Assembly: GCA_963930655.1 (NCBI GenBank)
Contig: OZ005604.1
Coordinates: 8,566,001 to 8,630,000 of the forward strand
Direction: 5' to 3'
Source of the DNA: Myrica gale
Lineage: Eukaryota > Streptophyta > Magnoliopsida > Fagales > Myricaceae
Length of the DNA: 64,000 bases
In this document: piece after piece, positions 33,918-46,632 of the stretch
How the letters are laid out: every line of letters starts with the position of its first letter
Position numbering within the stretch: position 1 is the stretch's first letter
The notes under the pieces: generated by a model
The model's database searches: none
What the model saw: only the letters and a program-made list of their open reading frames with translations
Told to the model about the DNA's origin: nothing
Program-made: the position numbers and the translations under genes

Positions 33918-36900
33918 CGTGAACTTTGTGTCTGTTTTTGTGTGGCAGAGAAACATCGTGGACGGGTTCTTTTTTTTCCTGCGGGTCCACATGCGCCCCA
34001 TACCGAGTCTGAGGCAGGGGGCGTTTAACCTGACAGACTTCGGAGGGGTCGGTGATGGGGTCACCATAAATACCGAGGCCTTTGAGAGGGCTGTCTTGGC
34101 AATCTCCAAGTTGGGAAAGAGAGGTGTGGCCAGCTCAATGTGCCTTCTGGCTTACGGCGCCTTTTAATCTCACTAGCCATATGACTTTCTTCCTTGCTGA
34201 GGATGTTGAAATACTAGGAGTTCAAGTTTTTGTTTTTCCCTTTCACTTTTATGGTAAGTACTGTATTGGATATGGTTTAATATGATGTTGGTTCATTAGG
34301 ATTTATGGCTCGTAGTGATTTCCAATTCACTAAGATCTGCTTCTTGTGGCTGGATTCTGAATTTCTGGTGTGGGAAGAACTATGTAATTCAGATAATGGA
34401 GTTATGTCATTTGAGTCTTCATTATTTGTAATGTGCGAAGTAGCCGAAATGTCTGGTTAGGACTTGTAGATTTGGAGTAATGAGTAAAGTTGGTTCTTTG
34501 ACAAGCTCAGATTGATATTAATATGATGAGCTTATGCTTACCGATTTGGATTTCGCAGGGATTGTGATTTAAAATACAAAATGAAATAAAAGAATAATCC
34601 AATTAGTTTCAGGGCTCGATAAAGACTGTGCTTGTCTTCTTCTGTTATATACTTCTGACGTGGGTTATACTGGGATTCAATTCTCTACAGGAGTGAGACG
34701 GTTTGATGGTCATGAGACTCCATCTTCTAAAACTAATTTCGTGTTATAATACTTGTATTCGTTCTCAAGTCAAATCAAAACAAAACAAATCAATTTTTTA
34801 TTCATTAGATAAGCATTGTGTAGGAGGTTCTATTTGTGGTTGTGTCACAGAGGGTGTGAGAGAATGTCTTCCTGCTTGTGAAGCAACAACGGGAAGTCCA
34901 AGAATCAATGTATGTAAATTAGAACATGACCAAATAAAAGACGCTTAAGTAGGCTTCGAATTTGATTTGGTTTGGAGATATGGAAAACCAACTCACCTGA
35001 TAGAAGACGCTTAAGTAGACTCCGAAATTGATAATGGCATTTAAAGATCACAATATGATGAATACTAATGACTGTTGTGTATTCCAGTGTGTGGCTTACC
35101 TAAGACTAAAGCAAAGATGATAAAAAATAATAGGAGATCTTAGTGCCTGGAGATAGGTATTGTTGACATTGCTCATCCAACTTTCTTCTGTATTATGGTT
35201 TTTCTTATGTACATCTCAATTTTCAGTTTCTTATGGGGAGGAACACTTGTGCATGTAAAATATATGTGTTGCACAACTCCAAGGGGTTTGCCTAGTGGTA
35301 TAGGCTTGGGACTTGGGGGTTTGCTCCCTCTAAAGTCTCAAGTTCGAAACTTCTCAAGGTGGTACCACCAGTGTTGTGGCCCGGTAATTACCCGGTTTGT
35401 GTGGGACGAAGGGATTGCACAAATCGGGGGGATTAGTCGAGACAAAACTATGGATACCCTCATCGTCCGAATATACGTGTTGCAATCAGGTTCAGTGTAA
35501 GTTGTAATTTTTTTCTTTGTTCTAATAAAATATTCTTTTCTTATGAAAAAGGGTTCCAAGTCGTGTTTGTGTGATAAAATTTTGGAGTATAGGAGCTGGT
35601 GAAAAAATGAAGATAGATGATTTGAATGAATTTTTAGATTTATTATAGTGGAAAATGATTATTTGATGGAGGGAGAGAAAAATTATCTTGTAATTATTCT
35701 ATTAGGTAAAATTTTGGAGTGTGCCAAAATTTTAGCACACAAACGCTAGATGGCTGACACACCCTTCTCAGGAGCTTTGACATCCTCATTTAAAGTACCA
35801 CCACAATTGTTGATTTCTTTGATTTAGTTACACCCGTTGATAGTTTAATATGATGTAGTTCATAATCATTGGCTTCTATAATGCATTTGTCTTGGGATAA
35901 TTGGTCTTGCTATTAATTTAAATGTGTATACATATCTGCTTTTATGTTATTTGGTTGCAGATTTTGCAAGGTTCTCCAATACATCAATTTATCTGAAATT
36001 TCATTTTAGATGATCATGATAGAATATCTTGCGGGATTTCTTGAACAAGGTTAAGCATAATGGCTGAGTTGGACAGACCTTCATTTCTATTGCTTGAATT
36101 GCCATCCTAGCCGTTAAAAATTATCAAAGTTTGTTGTTTTAGTTGACTGAACTCTCTCTCTCTCTCTGCAATAAAGTTATTGGTTATTTTACTGTCTCCT
36201 CTTATATGATGTACGTTAGGATGAAGAGTATTGGCCGCTGATGCCTCCTTTGCCTTCATATGGGTATGGAAGAGAGCATCCTGGACCTCAGTATGGGAGT
36301 TTGAATCATGTTCAAAGTCTCAAAGATCGTTATTACTGGTCAGTTTCTTTATTCCGCTTTTCTGAGCTGAATCTATATGATCTTTAATAAGATAACTTTA
36401 GTGTTATACGACCTCTGGAGCTAGTTCCAGAGCAAAAACTATTGCAAACATCCCTATTTGCTGGTACAACTTTAGTGTTATATGACCTCTGGACCAAATT
36501 CCAAAGCAAAAACTCTTGGAAGTATCTCTAGTTGGTGGAGTCCCTTAAAAATTTCAATCCACAGTGTGAAAACTTCTTGACCAACTCTGGTATTCCCCAA
36601 AGTAATATCGATTTTTGAAGAGACTGTATAGGCGAAACAAGGCTAATAACAGAAAATGAGAACTTCTTTACTAACTTTTAGTCGCCCAATTTTCATAGAT
36701 GGGGAACTTACTTTTTAAGTGCTAATAACGGAAGCAATTGGTGAAGCAACCAAAAAGCTTAGGCTACGAGGAAGTGGATCAACAATCTCCCCCCTCCCCT
36801 CACTCCTTTGTCCTTTTCATATGATGGTCCAAAAGTATTGTTATGAAGGAATGTTCTACTTAAGGTGGTCTCTGAGGAGGGATTACTAAATTATATCTAA

Positions 36901-39840
36901 TACTGAAAATGTGTTCTGTCAGAGAATTGGCCATTGATCAATGGTAGTGTTGCAACCATAAAAATATGCATTTGTGGTGTCGTTTCTTTGAGCAATTGGG
37001 TGCCAGTTGACAATCCTATGTCACTGGTTAAAGACAATGGAATATGGGATTAGTTCCTAGATTGCCTATAATGTCTGGGTCCTCTTATGCCTCACAGCAT
37101 GCCACTGAGAAATCTCTTAGAATATAAGTGTTTTTTTTTGCTGGGTCTCTTAGAATATAAGATTGCTTCTTCCGGTTACCTGACGTACTGAACCAAAATC
37201 TCTTTGTAGAATTATGTAGTAACTGCAATGACTACAACTTAATGGGGTAGAAAAGGAAGAGACTGAGAAAATTGAATGAATCTCAGTTCACTAAGTACTT
37301 ATTCAATGCAAAGGCTTTCTAAGTATTTAGTATTTAACACCAGAGTACCCATTTGCTTCTTTTTTTCTTTTTGTTTTGGCTACTAATGACTCATCACCTG
37401 ATTCCTCTACCCATAATAGATGTATGTATCAAAAGAATGTTATTTTGAGTTCGTGTTTATCGACATTAAGTCTAGACCGGTTGATTATTGTGTAAAACAT
37501 GATATATTGGCTATGAGACTTGAAATTGCATTTTTCAAACAAGGATGCCAAGGATAATATCTTGTTTGGCCGCGAGCCATATAAGTTTCATAAGTGTATT
37601 GGTTTCAAAGGATGACTTCTTGGTATGCAATTATGGCCAGAAAGTCATATACTTTTTCATTTTGCAAATTGTTACCCCTTGATCTAATTAATTTTATCGT
37701 TCACCAACAGGGCATAACGGTACCATAAATGGACAGGGTCAAACATGGTGGAAGAAGTATCACCAGAAGCTCCTTAACCATAATAGGGGCCCACTAATTC
37801 AGATAATGTGGTCTAGTGACATTTTGATCACTAATATAACTTTGCGTGACTCTTCCTTTTGGACACTTCATCCATATGACTGCAAGAATGTAACCATCAG
37901 AAATGTTACGATCTTGGCTCCCATATTTGAGGCTCCCAATACTGATGGAATAGATCCAGGCAAGTGTTTACTTGCAAGTTCTTATTTCATAGCCACAGGC
38001 GGCACACACGTACATTAATGTATGATGTATTGATGCTTGCTGGACTGCCAGTACGTTTTTTTCTTCTTCTTTTGTATCCAGTCAGCATCTCCACAAACTA
38101 TTGGCTCTTTGGATTGACTCATCACTTGTGGTAAAGGGTCCCGAATCCATAAAATCAGTGAACATTAGTCATTCATTAGCTTAAGCAATCTTAAGAAGAC
38201 ACAAGGAGAAATTTTGGTTATAGTAAGACTGGATATTGGCAAATGCCCTTGTATGGGTTTTTTAGTTTTTCCAACCAGAAATTCATGAGCAGAGAGTATT
38301 GTTCTAGATTTATGTGGCTTGCCTAAGTTATGAGTTTGCTTTCATACTGATGTTGTATGGGTAGTTGAAATTTAGGAACTATGTGAGCTGAAAATGGTTT
38401 AATTCAGAATGTACAATCACCTGCATTATCTGAACAAGATGCACTTGTATTATTCACTGTTTTGATGTTTGTGCTCAATGTGGTGTTTACATTCTCCCCT
38501 CTTTCCCCATCCCACATGCCATATGAAACGTTTATATAGATAAATTATGCAGGCTGAATGTAGTAAACTTGTGACATAAGATCACTTGAGGTGTACCCCC
38601 AATATCAGCTGAAGTACATCCCATTTTTTTCGCTCTAGTGATTTTAGTTTGTCGAACGTATGACACTTTTTTTCCTCCTGTTATATGGCAGTAACCAACA
38701 CATTTTTCTGTTTTTTGTTTTTGTGGCATAAATAGATTCATGCGAAGATATGGTGATCGAGGATTGTTACATAAGTGTTGGAGATGATGGAATTGCAATA
38801 AAAAGTGGTTGGGATCAGTATGGAATTGCCTATGGACGGCCTTCAATGAATATACTCATCCGAAACCTTGTTGTTCGCTCTATGGTCAGGTGAAACTCCC
38901 ACACATCATGCTTCTAACTTAGATGTGATTATTGCATGCTTGTCATTCTATACTTCATTTCAATCCGAATATGACTAGTCTTTTTGCATACTCAAGACAT
39001 CAGTAGATGGAATTTCTGGATGAATATGTCTGTTGACGTTTGCCCTTGGACTGCAGTTGCAAATTTGATTGTATTTGACAATTGAGTTTGGTCTGTCGTC
39101 TGTATGGTATCATACTTTGGAGGCATAAAAAGTTTTGCAATGCTATTACTTCCAGATATCTAATCGTGTGGAACTCAAGGCGTGTTGTGCGTATCAAGAC
39201 TGCCCCGTGTAGAGGTGGATATGTGCGACACATAACCTACAGAAATCTTACATTTGACAATGTCCGAGCTGGAATTGTCATCAAGACAGACTACAATGAG
39301 CACCCCGATGAGCGGTATGATCGAAAGGCTCTCCCAGTGCTCGAGGACATAAGTTTCACTGGCGTACACGGCCAGGGAGTCCGTGTTCCGGTCCGCATTC
39401 ATGGAAGTGAAGAAATTCCAGTGAGAAATGTGACTTTCCGGGATATGTCGTTAGGGCTAACTTACAAGAAGAAGCATATCTTCCAATGTGCCTTTGTTGA
39501 AGGTCGTGTGATAGGGACCATCTTCCCTGCTCCTTGCGAGAATCTTGATCAATATGATGAGCAGGAACGGCTTGTTAGACGATCGGCCTCCAAGAATATA
39601 ATAGACATAGATTATGATTTTGAGGTGGCAGGTCCTCTTATCGCCATGATTGATTCATCCACTGCAACGTACGTCTGCATTCAATGGTTTGGGTGGATAT
39701 GGTTGAGTGGTGGGGCAGAGCGTTATCTTATGGTTATTTTTTCTATGTTCTCTCTTTTTTATTTCCTTTTCTTCACTCCATTTTTACGGGAGAAAGGAGG
39801 TTGGCTAAGGGGGAGAAGAATGTGGACAGATATAAACTGA
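33918..39840 (+). pseudogene. Polygalacturonase-like GH28 gene, 5'-truncated and broken
   Basis: Exons recognised: 33918-34225, 36220-36338, 37711-37959, 38736-38889, about 39155-39840. Exon 1 begins inside the N-terminal region (the membrane-anchor end, 'VSVFVWQRNIVDGF') with no usable start. The GH28 motifs NTDGIDP, GDDGIAIKSG and RIK are present, but the piece between 'VVRSMV' and 'VWNSRR' that should hold motif III (GISIGSE) is missing. Lesions: a 1-base loss near 34124, a 7-base loss near 34150, a 2-base loss in exon 2 (near 36325), and loss of the stop after 'DIDYDF' with about 70 residues of read-through. Intact relatives are secreted or Golgi-associated pectin-degrading enzymes. The intron after exon 3 uses a GC donor (CAG/GCAAGT). 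Intron 2 contains a ~72-bp tandem duplication (36395-36535). Not functional. Confidence 0.85.
35262..35500 (+). mobile_element. tRNA-derived SINE in polygalacturonase intron
   Basis: A box-A-like 'ttgcctagtggtataggctt' (35287-35306) and a box-B-like 'aagttcgaaac' (35340-35350) are spaced as in plant SINEs. A tRNA-unrelated body follows ('attacccggtttgtgtggga'). The end is T-rich. No target duplication was identified. It is not a functional tRNA gene: the cloverleaf does not close. Confidence 0.55.
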
Positions 39841-40069
39841 GGGAGTTCCCCCCGCTTAAAGCTTGAATTTGATAGGGTTGAATGTACCGAAAATTTTCAC
39901 ATACTTGTACATTTATGAGTTTACTATAATGTCAATTTACCAATTTCAATTAACGACCTTCTGAACTTGTTTTTATCATTGAAGCATTCAGGGTCTCCAC
40001 TCCATACAAATGGAGGGTAGCAATTTGATCGAGTGCATGATACGTTTTGTTTCCAGGACACTAACAAAT
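39841..40069. other. Intergenic, nothing recognised
   Basis: Downstream flank of the polygalacturonase pseudogene, up to the start of the duplicated block. Confidence 0.4.
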
Positions 40070-42013
40070 TGGGGGTCGTGATCACATGCTTGTTTCGGTG
40101 GTGGTAGGGTCGGTCTTCCTTCGACCTTGTCTTTCATCTTTTCTCAGCAGTGCATTCTCATGCCTTGGATTGCTGACTTTCCAATCAACAAAAAAATCGA
40201 ATTCCCATGACTACAAGGCACCACCAATTCTCAGCCCACGGCCATGATGTTTAGGTCTTGTGGCCCAGGGCACATGTAGCTTATATAGACCTTTTCTAGT
40301 TGGGTTGTTAGCTGCCTAAATGTAGTCGGGGCATGCCAATAATCGAGGCACTCGTACTTGGGACGGTTTCTTTGAAGCCTTTGAACTCGATCCCTTTACT
40401 TGTAGTTGAGTGTCTTGAACCTCCTTAAAGGAGGAGCTTATAGGAAATCCACAAATTGTGCAGAAGAGAAGGATCAGCTTTGCTATAATGGGAGTAGAGG
40501 TAGATGTTAGCTAGGGAGGAGGTTGCCACTGCATTAATGCAATACTTGACTTAGCCATGCGAGGAATGACAAAGGGCTACCATCTAATTAGCTATCTCTG
40601 ACTGGAACCTAAATATGGACATCCATGTGCTGTTTTATGTGCATAAAGGTATTGAGAATGGTTCATCAAATTAAATAAAAAATTTAAAAATAAGATCGGT
40701 TAAAAGATTCAAACAAGTGAACTTATTGGGTTAACCCACACAGTCTCTAAAATGGGCATAACTCTTCAAGAGGTAATGGAGCCTTATAAGCCATTTTCAG
40801 ATCTTCTTTAACAATGTGGAACATAATTTTTTATTTTTTATTTTAGTTTAATAAGAGAAATCGAGAAATGAATCCACATATCATAGAAGGTCAAAGAAGT
40901 GAACTTATTGAGCTAACTCACGCACCATCTACAAAATGGCTTAACTATTGAATAGGATAGTTTTTAGGCCAGGCTCAATCTAAATGAAGCAAACACAAAA
41001 TGAGTCATTTATAATATAAAAAAAACAAATAAAATAAACTATTACATTTAAAATAATAATATTTTAAAATAATTCTTCAAGGAGATGCACAGTTACTTTT
41101 ATCAGATTCTTATATCCAAAAATCAGTTAATACATAGCATAAGCTTTAGAATAATAAGCTCGAGAACAGCTATGCATAGCATTGCCAATTTGCCAGAGTA
41201 GTCATGAACTTTGGATTTTCGTTTTGAGGAAGGAAATTTTCTTCGTTTTTGAAACATCCAAACATGCCCTTATATGGTGGCCTAACCTTGTCATCCCAAT
41301 TTTGATGTCAAGTTTCATCCCAAAACCAATTGGTTATGGAAGGAGTTAGCCCAATAGGTATATGAAACACAAGATTAAATGGTCTCTAATCAATGTGGGA
41401 CTCTAACACTCCCCCTCATGTGCAGGGCAAATGAACATGGTTTATGCACGTGGATAACGAATGAGGAACACAAACAAGTGGGCTAAGCCCAGAAATAGTT
41501 GGCTCTAATACCATGTTAAGTTTCATCTAAAAACTAATCGGCTATAGGAAGAGGTGACCCAACAGGTATATAAAGCACAAGATTAAATAGTCATAATTAA
41601 CATTTGACATCAACCTAATGCTAATTGGGCTGTCAATAAATACCCTGACTTGGGCCAAAACAAATTAAACACCTCTATTGTCTTGTCTTGCCCCAATACC
41701 TAACCCAAGTTTGGAACAAAAGTCCAGTACGCTCCAACCACTGCAAGCCCATTATTTGCTGTCACAATCACTGCTGCTTTCTCCTGTGTCCCCCTTTTGT
41801 TCAGATATTCCAGTCTATTCCCTTATCCTTCGTCATCGTTGCAATCTCGCCAGCCCTCTCGAGGGTTTTCTTTTTCTTTTTTGTTTTATTTTCTTTTTCC
41901 TTTTTTCTTTTTCTTCTCCTTCCTGGTTTGTCTTCGTTAATCTCTTGGTTTAAGTTTGGTCGAAGCCCTAATCCCCTGGAATTCCACTTTGATAATCCGA
42001 AGCCCTGTAAAAG
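40070..42013 (+). repeat. UBP1 5' region, copy 2 (native), with insertion
   Basis: Native promoter and leader of the UBP1 gene, matching 31134-33180. It contains about 1.35 kb (about 40340-41690) that copy 1 lacks, between 'gccaat' and 'ccaatacct'. That extra sequence holds a TRIM element. It otherwise has no recognised gene. The leader near 41805-41960 is CT-rich, as in copy 1. Confidence 0.8.
41306..41602 (-). mobile_element. TRIM (miniature LTR element) with 5-bp target duplication
   Basis: Short direct terminal repeats (41306-41408 and 41514-41602) both start TGT(C/T)AAGTTTCATC and end AACA. A minus-strand primer-binding site (complement of GGCTCTAATACCA, 41501-41513) and a polypurine tract (complement of CTCCCCCTC) flank the interior. 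The target duplication is TTTGA (41301-41305 and 41603-41607). At 297 bp it is non-coding. Confidence 0.85.
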
Positions 42014-45000
42014 ATGCAACCGCAGAGGCTCAAACAGCAGGCGATGATGCAGCAGTCACTCTACCACCACCCCGCTCTCTTGGCTGCTGCCCCCCAGGTT
42101 CCGTTTCTGTCTTTTGCCTCTAATCTGGTTTCTTACTTTCGATAAATAAGAACTTTTATTTGAGACATGGAGGTTTCTGTGTTATTTGATTTTGTTGGAG
42201 CTGAAAGTATAACTTTCTCGAAGTGGTTGGCTGTATATTTTCGAAACAAAATGATAGTTATTTAGGTGATGTTTTGTTAGTTAAAATTGTTGAAAAATAA
42301 ATATATTCAGTGATATCAGAATCTCAAAATTTTCACGTCAATACTTTTTCATATAAAAATAAAAATAAAAACTCTTTATTTATTTTAAACAAATTTCACT
42401 AATTTTATTTTAAAAAAATTAATCAAATATCCTTTCTTTATGTTTTAAAAAACTCCAATAATTTTTTTTATATTAAACATTCTTCAACTTTAAACTTTTT
42501 CACTGGCTTTTTACAAAGTACCCTAGACAAAAGTCACTCTTATACTAGAAAATCAAAATTCTTAAAATTTTTGTTTCCCAAATATCACCTTTTCAAGTCT
42601 TTTGTTTCTTTCGAATCTGTCTGAAGGGATTGACATGAATCATATGTTCTCCACCAGAATTATGGAACTTTTATGGATTTTTAATTAAGAATTTGTTTTT
42701 TTCGATTTTGCGTCATTTCAAGTTCGAGTGTTTTGTGACGTTATTTCCTGACTTTTTTTCCTTTGTGTACATGGTCATTTGTGAGGTCTGTAGGTGTTTG
42801 GTTATAAAATTTTAATAAAGTTTTATCAAAATTTTGTTGAGATTTTATGTTGGAGTAAATTAGTGTATTAGAATTGGTGAATGAGTAATAAAAATAAAAG
42901 TAAATTTTTGAAGTGTGTTTGAAAAAAATAAAATTTTAGGAACCAAGCGCGAGATCTTTTTGTTTAGAATTTTCTTCCTCTCTTTTTTTCGGCTTCTTGT
43001 TTTTTACATTTTTATTTTGCAGATAGAGCCCATCTTGAGTGGAAATCTGCCTCCTGGGTTTGATTCAAGTACATGCCGCAGTGTGTGAGTGTTGTATAGA
43101 CTTTTTCCTTTCGTTCTTTTATTTTATTTTTTTGTCTTTCTTATTTTTAATAGGATGCATTTTGAATTGGGTTTACCTCCTGGCGTTGTGGCCAAAGTTT
43201 CTCTCTGGGTCTTTTAATGGTTTACTTTCGTGTCAGTAATGACGTAGACATCGACAATTGAGGCGATTTACCTTATTTGATGGTTCTTTTTTCTGTAGTT
43301 CGATGAGTACCTTACGTGTGCGATACATTTTCAGAGTAGGTGAAGTATTTCTTGCATGTTTGGGTTTTATAAGCTTATGTTTTCGTTTTTTGAGCAAATG
43401 CAGGTACGTAGGTAACATTCATCCACAGGTTACTGAACCCCTCCTCCAAGAAGTTTTTGCAACAGCTGGTCCCCTTGAAGGGTGCAAGCTCATCAGGAAA
43501 GAGAAGGTGAGATATTTACCTACCTTTTTTTTAATCATTTTCACCTTCGAAGATATATGTTAGTTTCTTTGCTACATGCTCAGCCTCCCTAAGCTTACCT
43601 TTCTTACTTCTGCAGTCATCCTATGGTTTTGTGGACTACTTTGATCGTAGATCAGCTGCGGTTGCTATTGTGTCTCTTAATGGGAGGCATCTGTAAGTAT
43701 TTTTAACCCAAGCTGAATTTGGTTGCCTCATTCCTGTTCCCTCTGTGAATAAGATGTTTGCACAGGTTAGGGCAGCCCATTAAAGTTAATTGGGCATATG
43801 CAAGTAGTCAGAGAGAGGATACGTCAGGTATGTAGGTGTATCAGCTGTTTTTCTTCCTCTTTCTCACTCATTATGTTCGGTTGGTTTTCTTTTGAGAGCT
43901 GAGGATATATTCTTCTCATGCAGGTCATTTTAACATTTTCGTGGGTGATCTTAGTCCTGAAGTTACTGATGCTACGTTATATGCTTGCTTTTCTGTCTAT
44001 CCTAGTTGTTCGTAAGCTCTGTTCTCTCATCTTCTGTTTATTCTATAATGTTATTCTTCTATCATTTTCAGTAGTGGACTTCGGTTCTAGTTCAATTTCG
44101 GATTCTGCTTGATGAACGGATAGTACAGATCTTGAGATTCATTTAGCTGATATGCTCGTTACAGAGATGCAAGGGTTATGTGGGATCAGAAAACTGGGCG
44201 CTCAAGGGGTTTCGGCTTCGTCTCATTTAGGAATCAGCAGGTACTGAAATTGTTTTATTGGCCTTAAACTTTTCTTTTTGAGGGGGGGTTTAAAAGATAT
44301 GCATGTGCTTGTGATTTTCTGTTTCTTGTTTTTTCTGTCATGATTTGGTTTTGATATTCTTTTGGTCAGGATGCCCAGAGTGCGATAAATGACTTAAATG
44401 GTATGAATATCTTCTTTGCTTGGATGTGGTTATCTTCTTATTCTTTTTCTCAAGTCTTGTTTCTTTTTTGTTTTTCTCGTTACCACAAGACAAATTTGAA
44501 GTTTATTAAAAAAAAAGTGTATAGGGTTATATCGGGATTACTGGTTGTCAAAAACATTGATTCCATTTAATACTGAATTATTTTATCCTCAGCAGTTTGA
44601 CCCAAAGACGAATGAGTAGGAACTTAAGATATGTCATGGGTGGGAAATGTGGACAACTCAAATTCCAAGAATGTGAAATTTGTATGTTTAAAATATGTGG
44701 ATTTGTAGAAGTCAGTTTCAACAGAATGTTTTCAATTGTTGGAGGGGAACCCTTCTCTAGCATTTCTGGTGCACTGGCTAGGTAATTGTTGAGAGGATCT
44801 AGCTTGAAAATATGAAGCTGCCTCTCATTTGTGGCATTGTGGTTAAATGCTCAGTTTATTGGGATTGCTTGTGTAATTTCATGTATAAATCGAAGACCTT
44901 GCTTTGATGTTCTAGGAAAGTGGATTGGGAGTAGACAAATTCGATGCAACTGGGCTGCAAAAGGTGCTAATTCTAATGATGACAAGCAGAGTTCAGACGT

Positions 45001-46632
45001 GAAGAGTGTTGTGGAGCTAACAAGTGGAACATCAGGTGCGCTAATTTTGGGAATGAAACTGTTAGGTTTTAACAGGCTTAAAATCTAGTCGTTGAATTGA
45101 AGTGGGGTTGTCTTGCTTCCTTGCTTTTTCCCTTTTCTCTACTTTTGTTAGAGAGCTAACAGCCATACCATTTTTCTTTGTGCAGACGATGTTCAGGAGA
45201 AGACTAATGATGATGCTCCGGAGCACAATCCTCAATATACCACTGTTTATGTTGGCAATCTTGCTTCAGAGGCAAGGACGTGTTTCGTGACTTATGAATT
45301 TTTGTATATAATTCCTTAATCATGTGGTGGACTATCCTAGCCTTGTCTTTGGTCATTACCTTGACTACATTATGGCTTTTTACTTGGAAAGTATTAATAC
45401 CTTTTTGATGGAAGGTTGGCTTTGGACATAATAGGATATGGTCAAGGTTTCCATGGACCATTTGATTATATTGCTTAAATGATCAATATCAATCCCACTT
45501 CGCAAGTAAATGAATCAAGAAACATGCCTATAAAAAACCAAATAACTTAATTAAGAGACATTCTTCTGTTCTCTTCTATCGATGAGTACGAGGGCTACGA
45601 AGACACTAATAGTTTTCATGACCCATCTATGGTCAAAAGTCATTTTAAATATTGGTTTCTTAGTTTGTTTCTAACATCTATGCAGGTTACTTCAGTTGAT
45701 CTGCACTGTCATTTCCATGCACTTGGCGCTGGAATTATTGAAGATGTTCGTGTGCAAAGAGATAAAGGTTTTGGTTTTGTGAGATATAGTACACACGCTG
45801 AAGCATCTCTTGCTATTCAGATGGGGAATGCTCGGATCCTCTTTGGCAAACCTATAAAGGTACCTTCTTTGTTGGAGGATTATATTCTGTGCTATAACTC
45901 CTGGCTTGCTCTGTGTCACGGATTGAACTGTTGGGATGAGGTTCTATTGTAGCAACAGTTGAGCGTTATTGGCCTCAAATCTCTTTTTCATAATGGCTTG
46001 CGCATAACGTATACAATATTGAGACTGATGCATCCTGCAAATCAGCATACATGCAATATTTATAGTTTTAAATTAATATATAGCTTTCATTGAAAATTAG
46101 ATAAAAGGTTGGTTGGAAATATGCTAATTGCCAGAATTTTGTAAATATGCCTGGAAGATCAATTAATTAGCAGCTACTTGCACTAAGGTGTATTTGTGTG
46201 CCAAAATTTTTGGAGTGAACCGCAAAGTTGGCTTCTAATAAGTGGACACTTCTATTTGAAAATGTCCTGATGTAATGTTTGGCTTGACAATTTATTTATT
46301 GGCCAAGTTGGCTCGTTGTTTAATATCTCTTTATGTTGCAGTGTTCATGGGGTAACAAGCCTACTCCACCAGGGACAACTTCTGCTCCGCTCCCCCCACC
46401 AACTGCTGCACAATTTCCATTTCTAAACCTTTCAGCTGCTGACATTGTAGCCTATGAACGTCAAATGGCATTAAGCAAAATGGGGGTTGCACAAGCGCTT
46501 ATGCATCCACAGGGTCAATATGCCCTTAAGCAGGCAGCCATGGGAATGGGTTCTACTGGAGCTAGTCAGGCTCTATACGATGGTGGTTTCCAGGGCGTTG
46601 GAAGTACCCAGCATCTTATGTATTACCAGTAA
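42014..46632 (+). CDS. UBP1: UBP1-like oligouridylate-binding protein (three RRMs)
   Basis: Twelve exons: 42014-42097, 43023-43084, 43404-43506, 43616-43692, 43766-43827, 43924-44011, 44165-44240, 44370-44400, 44916-45035, 45186-45271, 45686-45859, 46342-46632. They total 417 aa, the usual family length, and every joint keeps frame. The N-terminus is Gln-rich ([14 protein letters not shown]). RRM1 begins 'YVGNIHPQV' and has RNP1 'SSYGFVDY'. RRM2 has '[10 protein letters not shown]' and 'RGFGFVSF'. RRM3 has '[10 protein letters not shown]' and 'KGFGFVRY'. The C-terminal tail ends [12 protein letters not shown]1 proteins resemble animal TIA-1: they bind U-rich RNA, affect splicing and stability in the nucleus, and enter stress granules. 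Intron 10 has a GC donor (GAG/GCAAGG). Its promoter and exon 1 are duplicated at 31.1-33.9 kb. It appears intact. Confidence 0.93.

Noticed and set aside
35287..35350. Possible tRNA gene
   Set aside because: Box A and box B are present, but the cloverleaf arms do not pair; it fits a tRNA-derived SINE instead.
40340..41690. The whole 1.35-kb block absent from copy 1, considered as one transposon
   Set aside because: Apart from the TRIM inside it, I found no terminal repeats or convincing target duplication at its edges ('gccaat' / 'ccaat'); it may instead be a deletion in copy 1.
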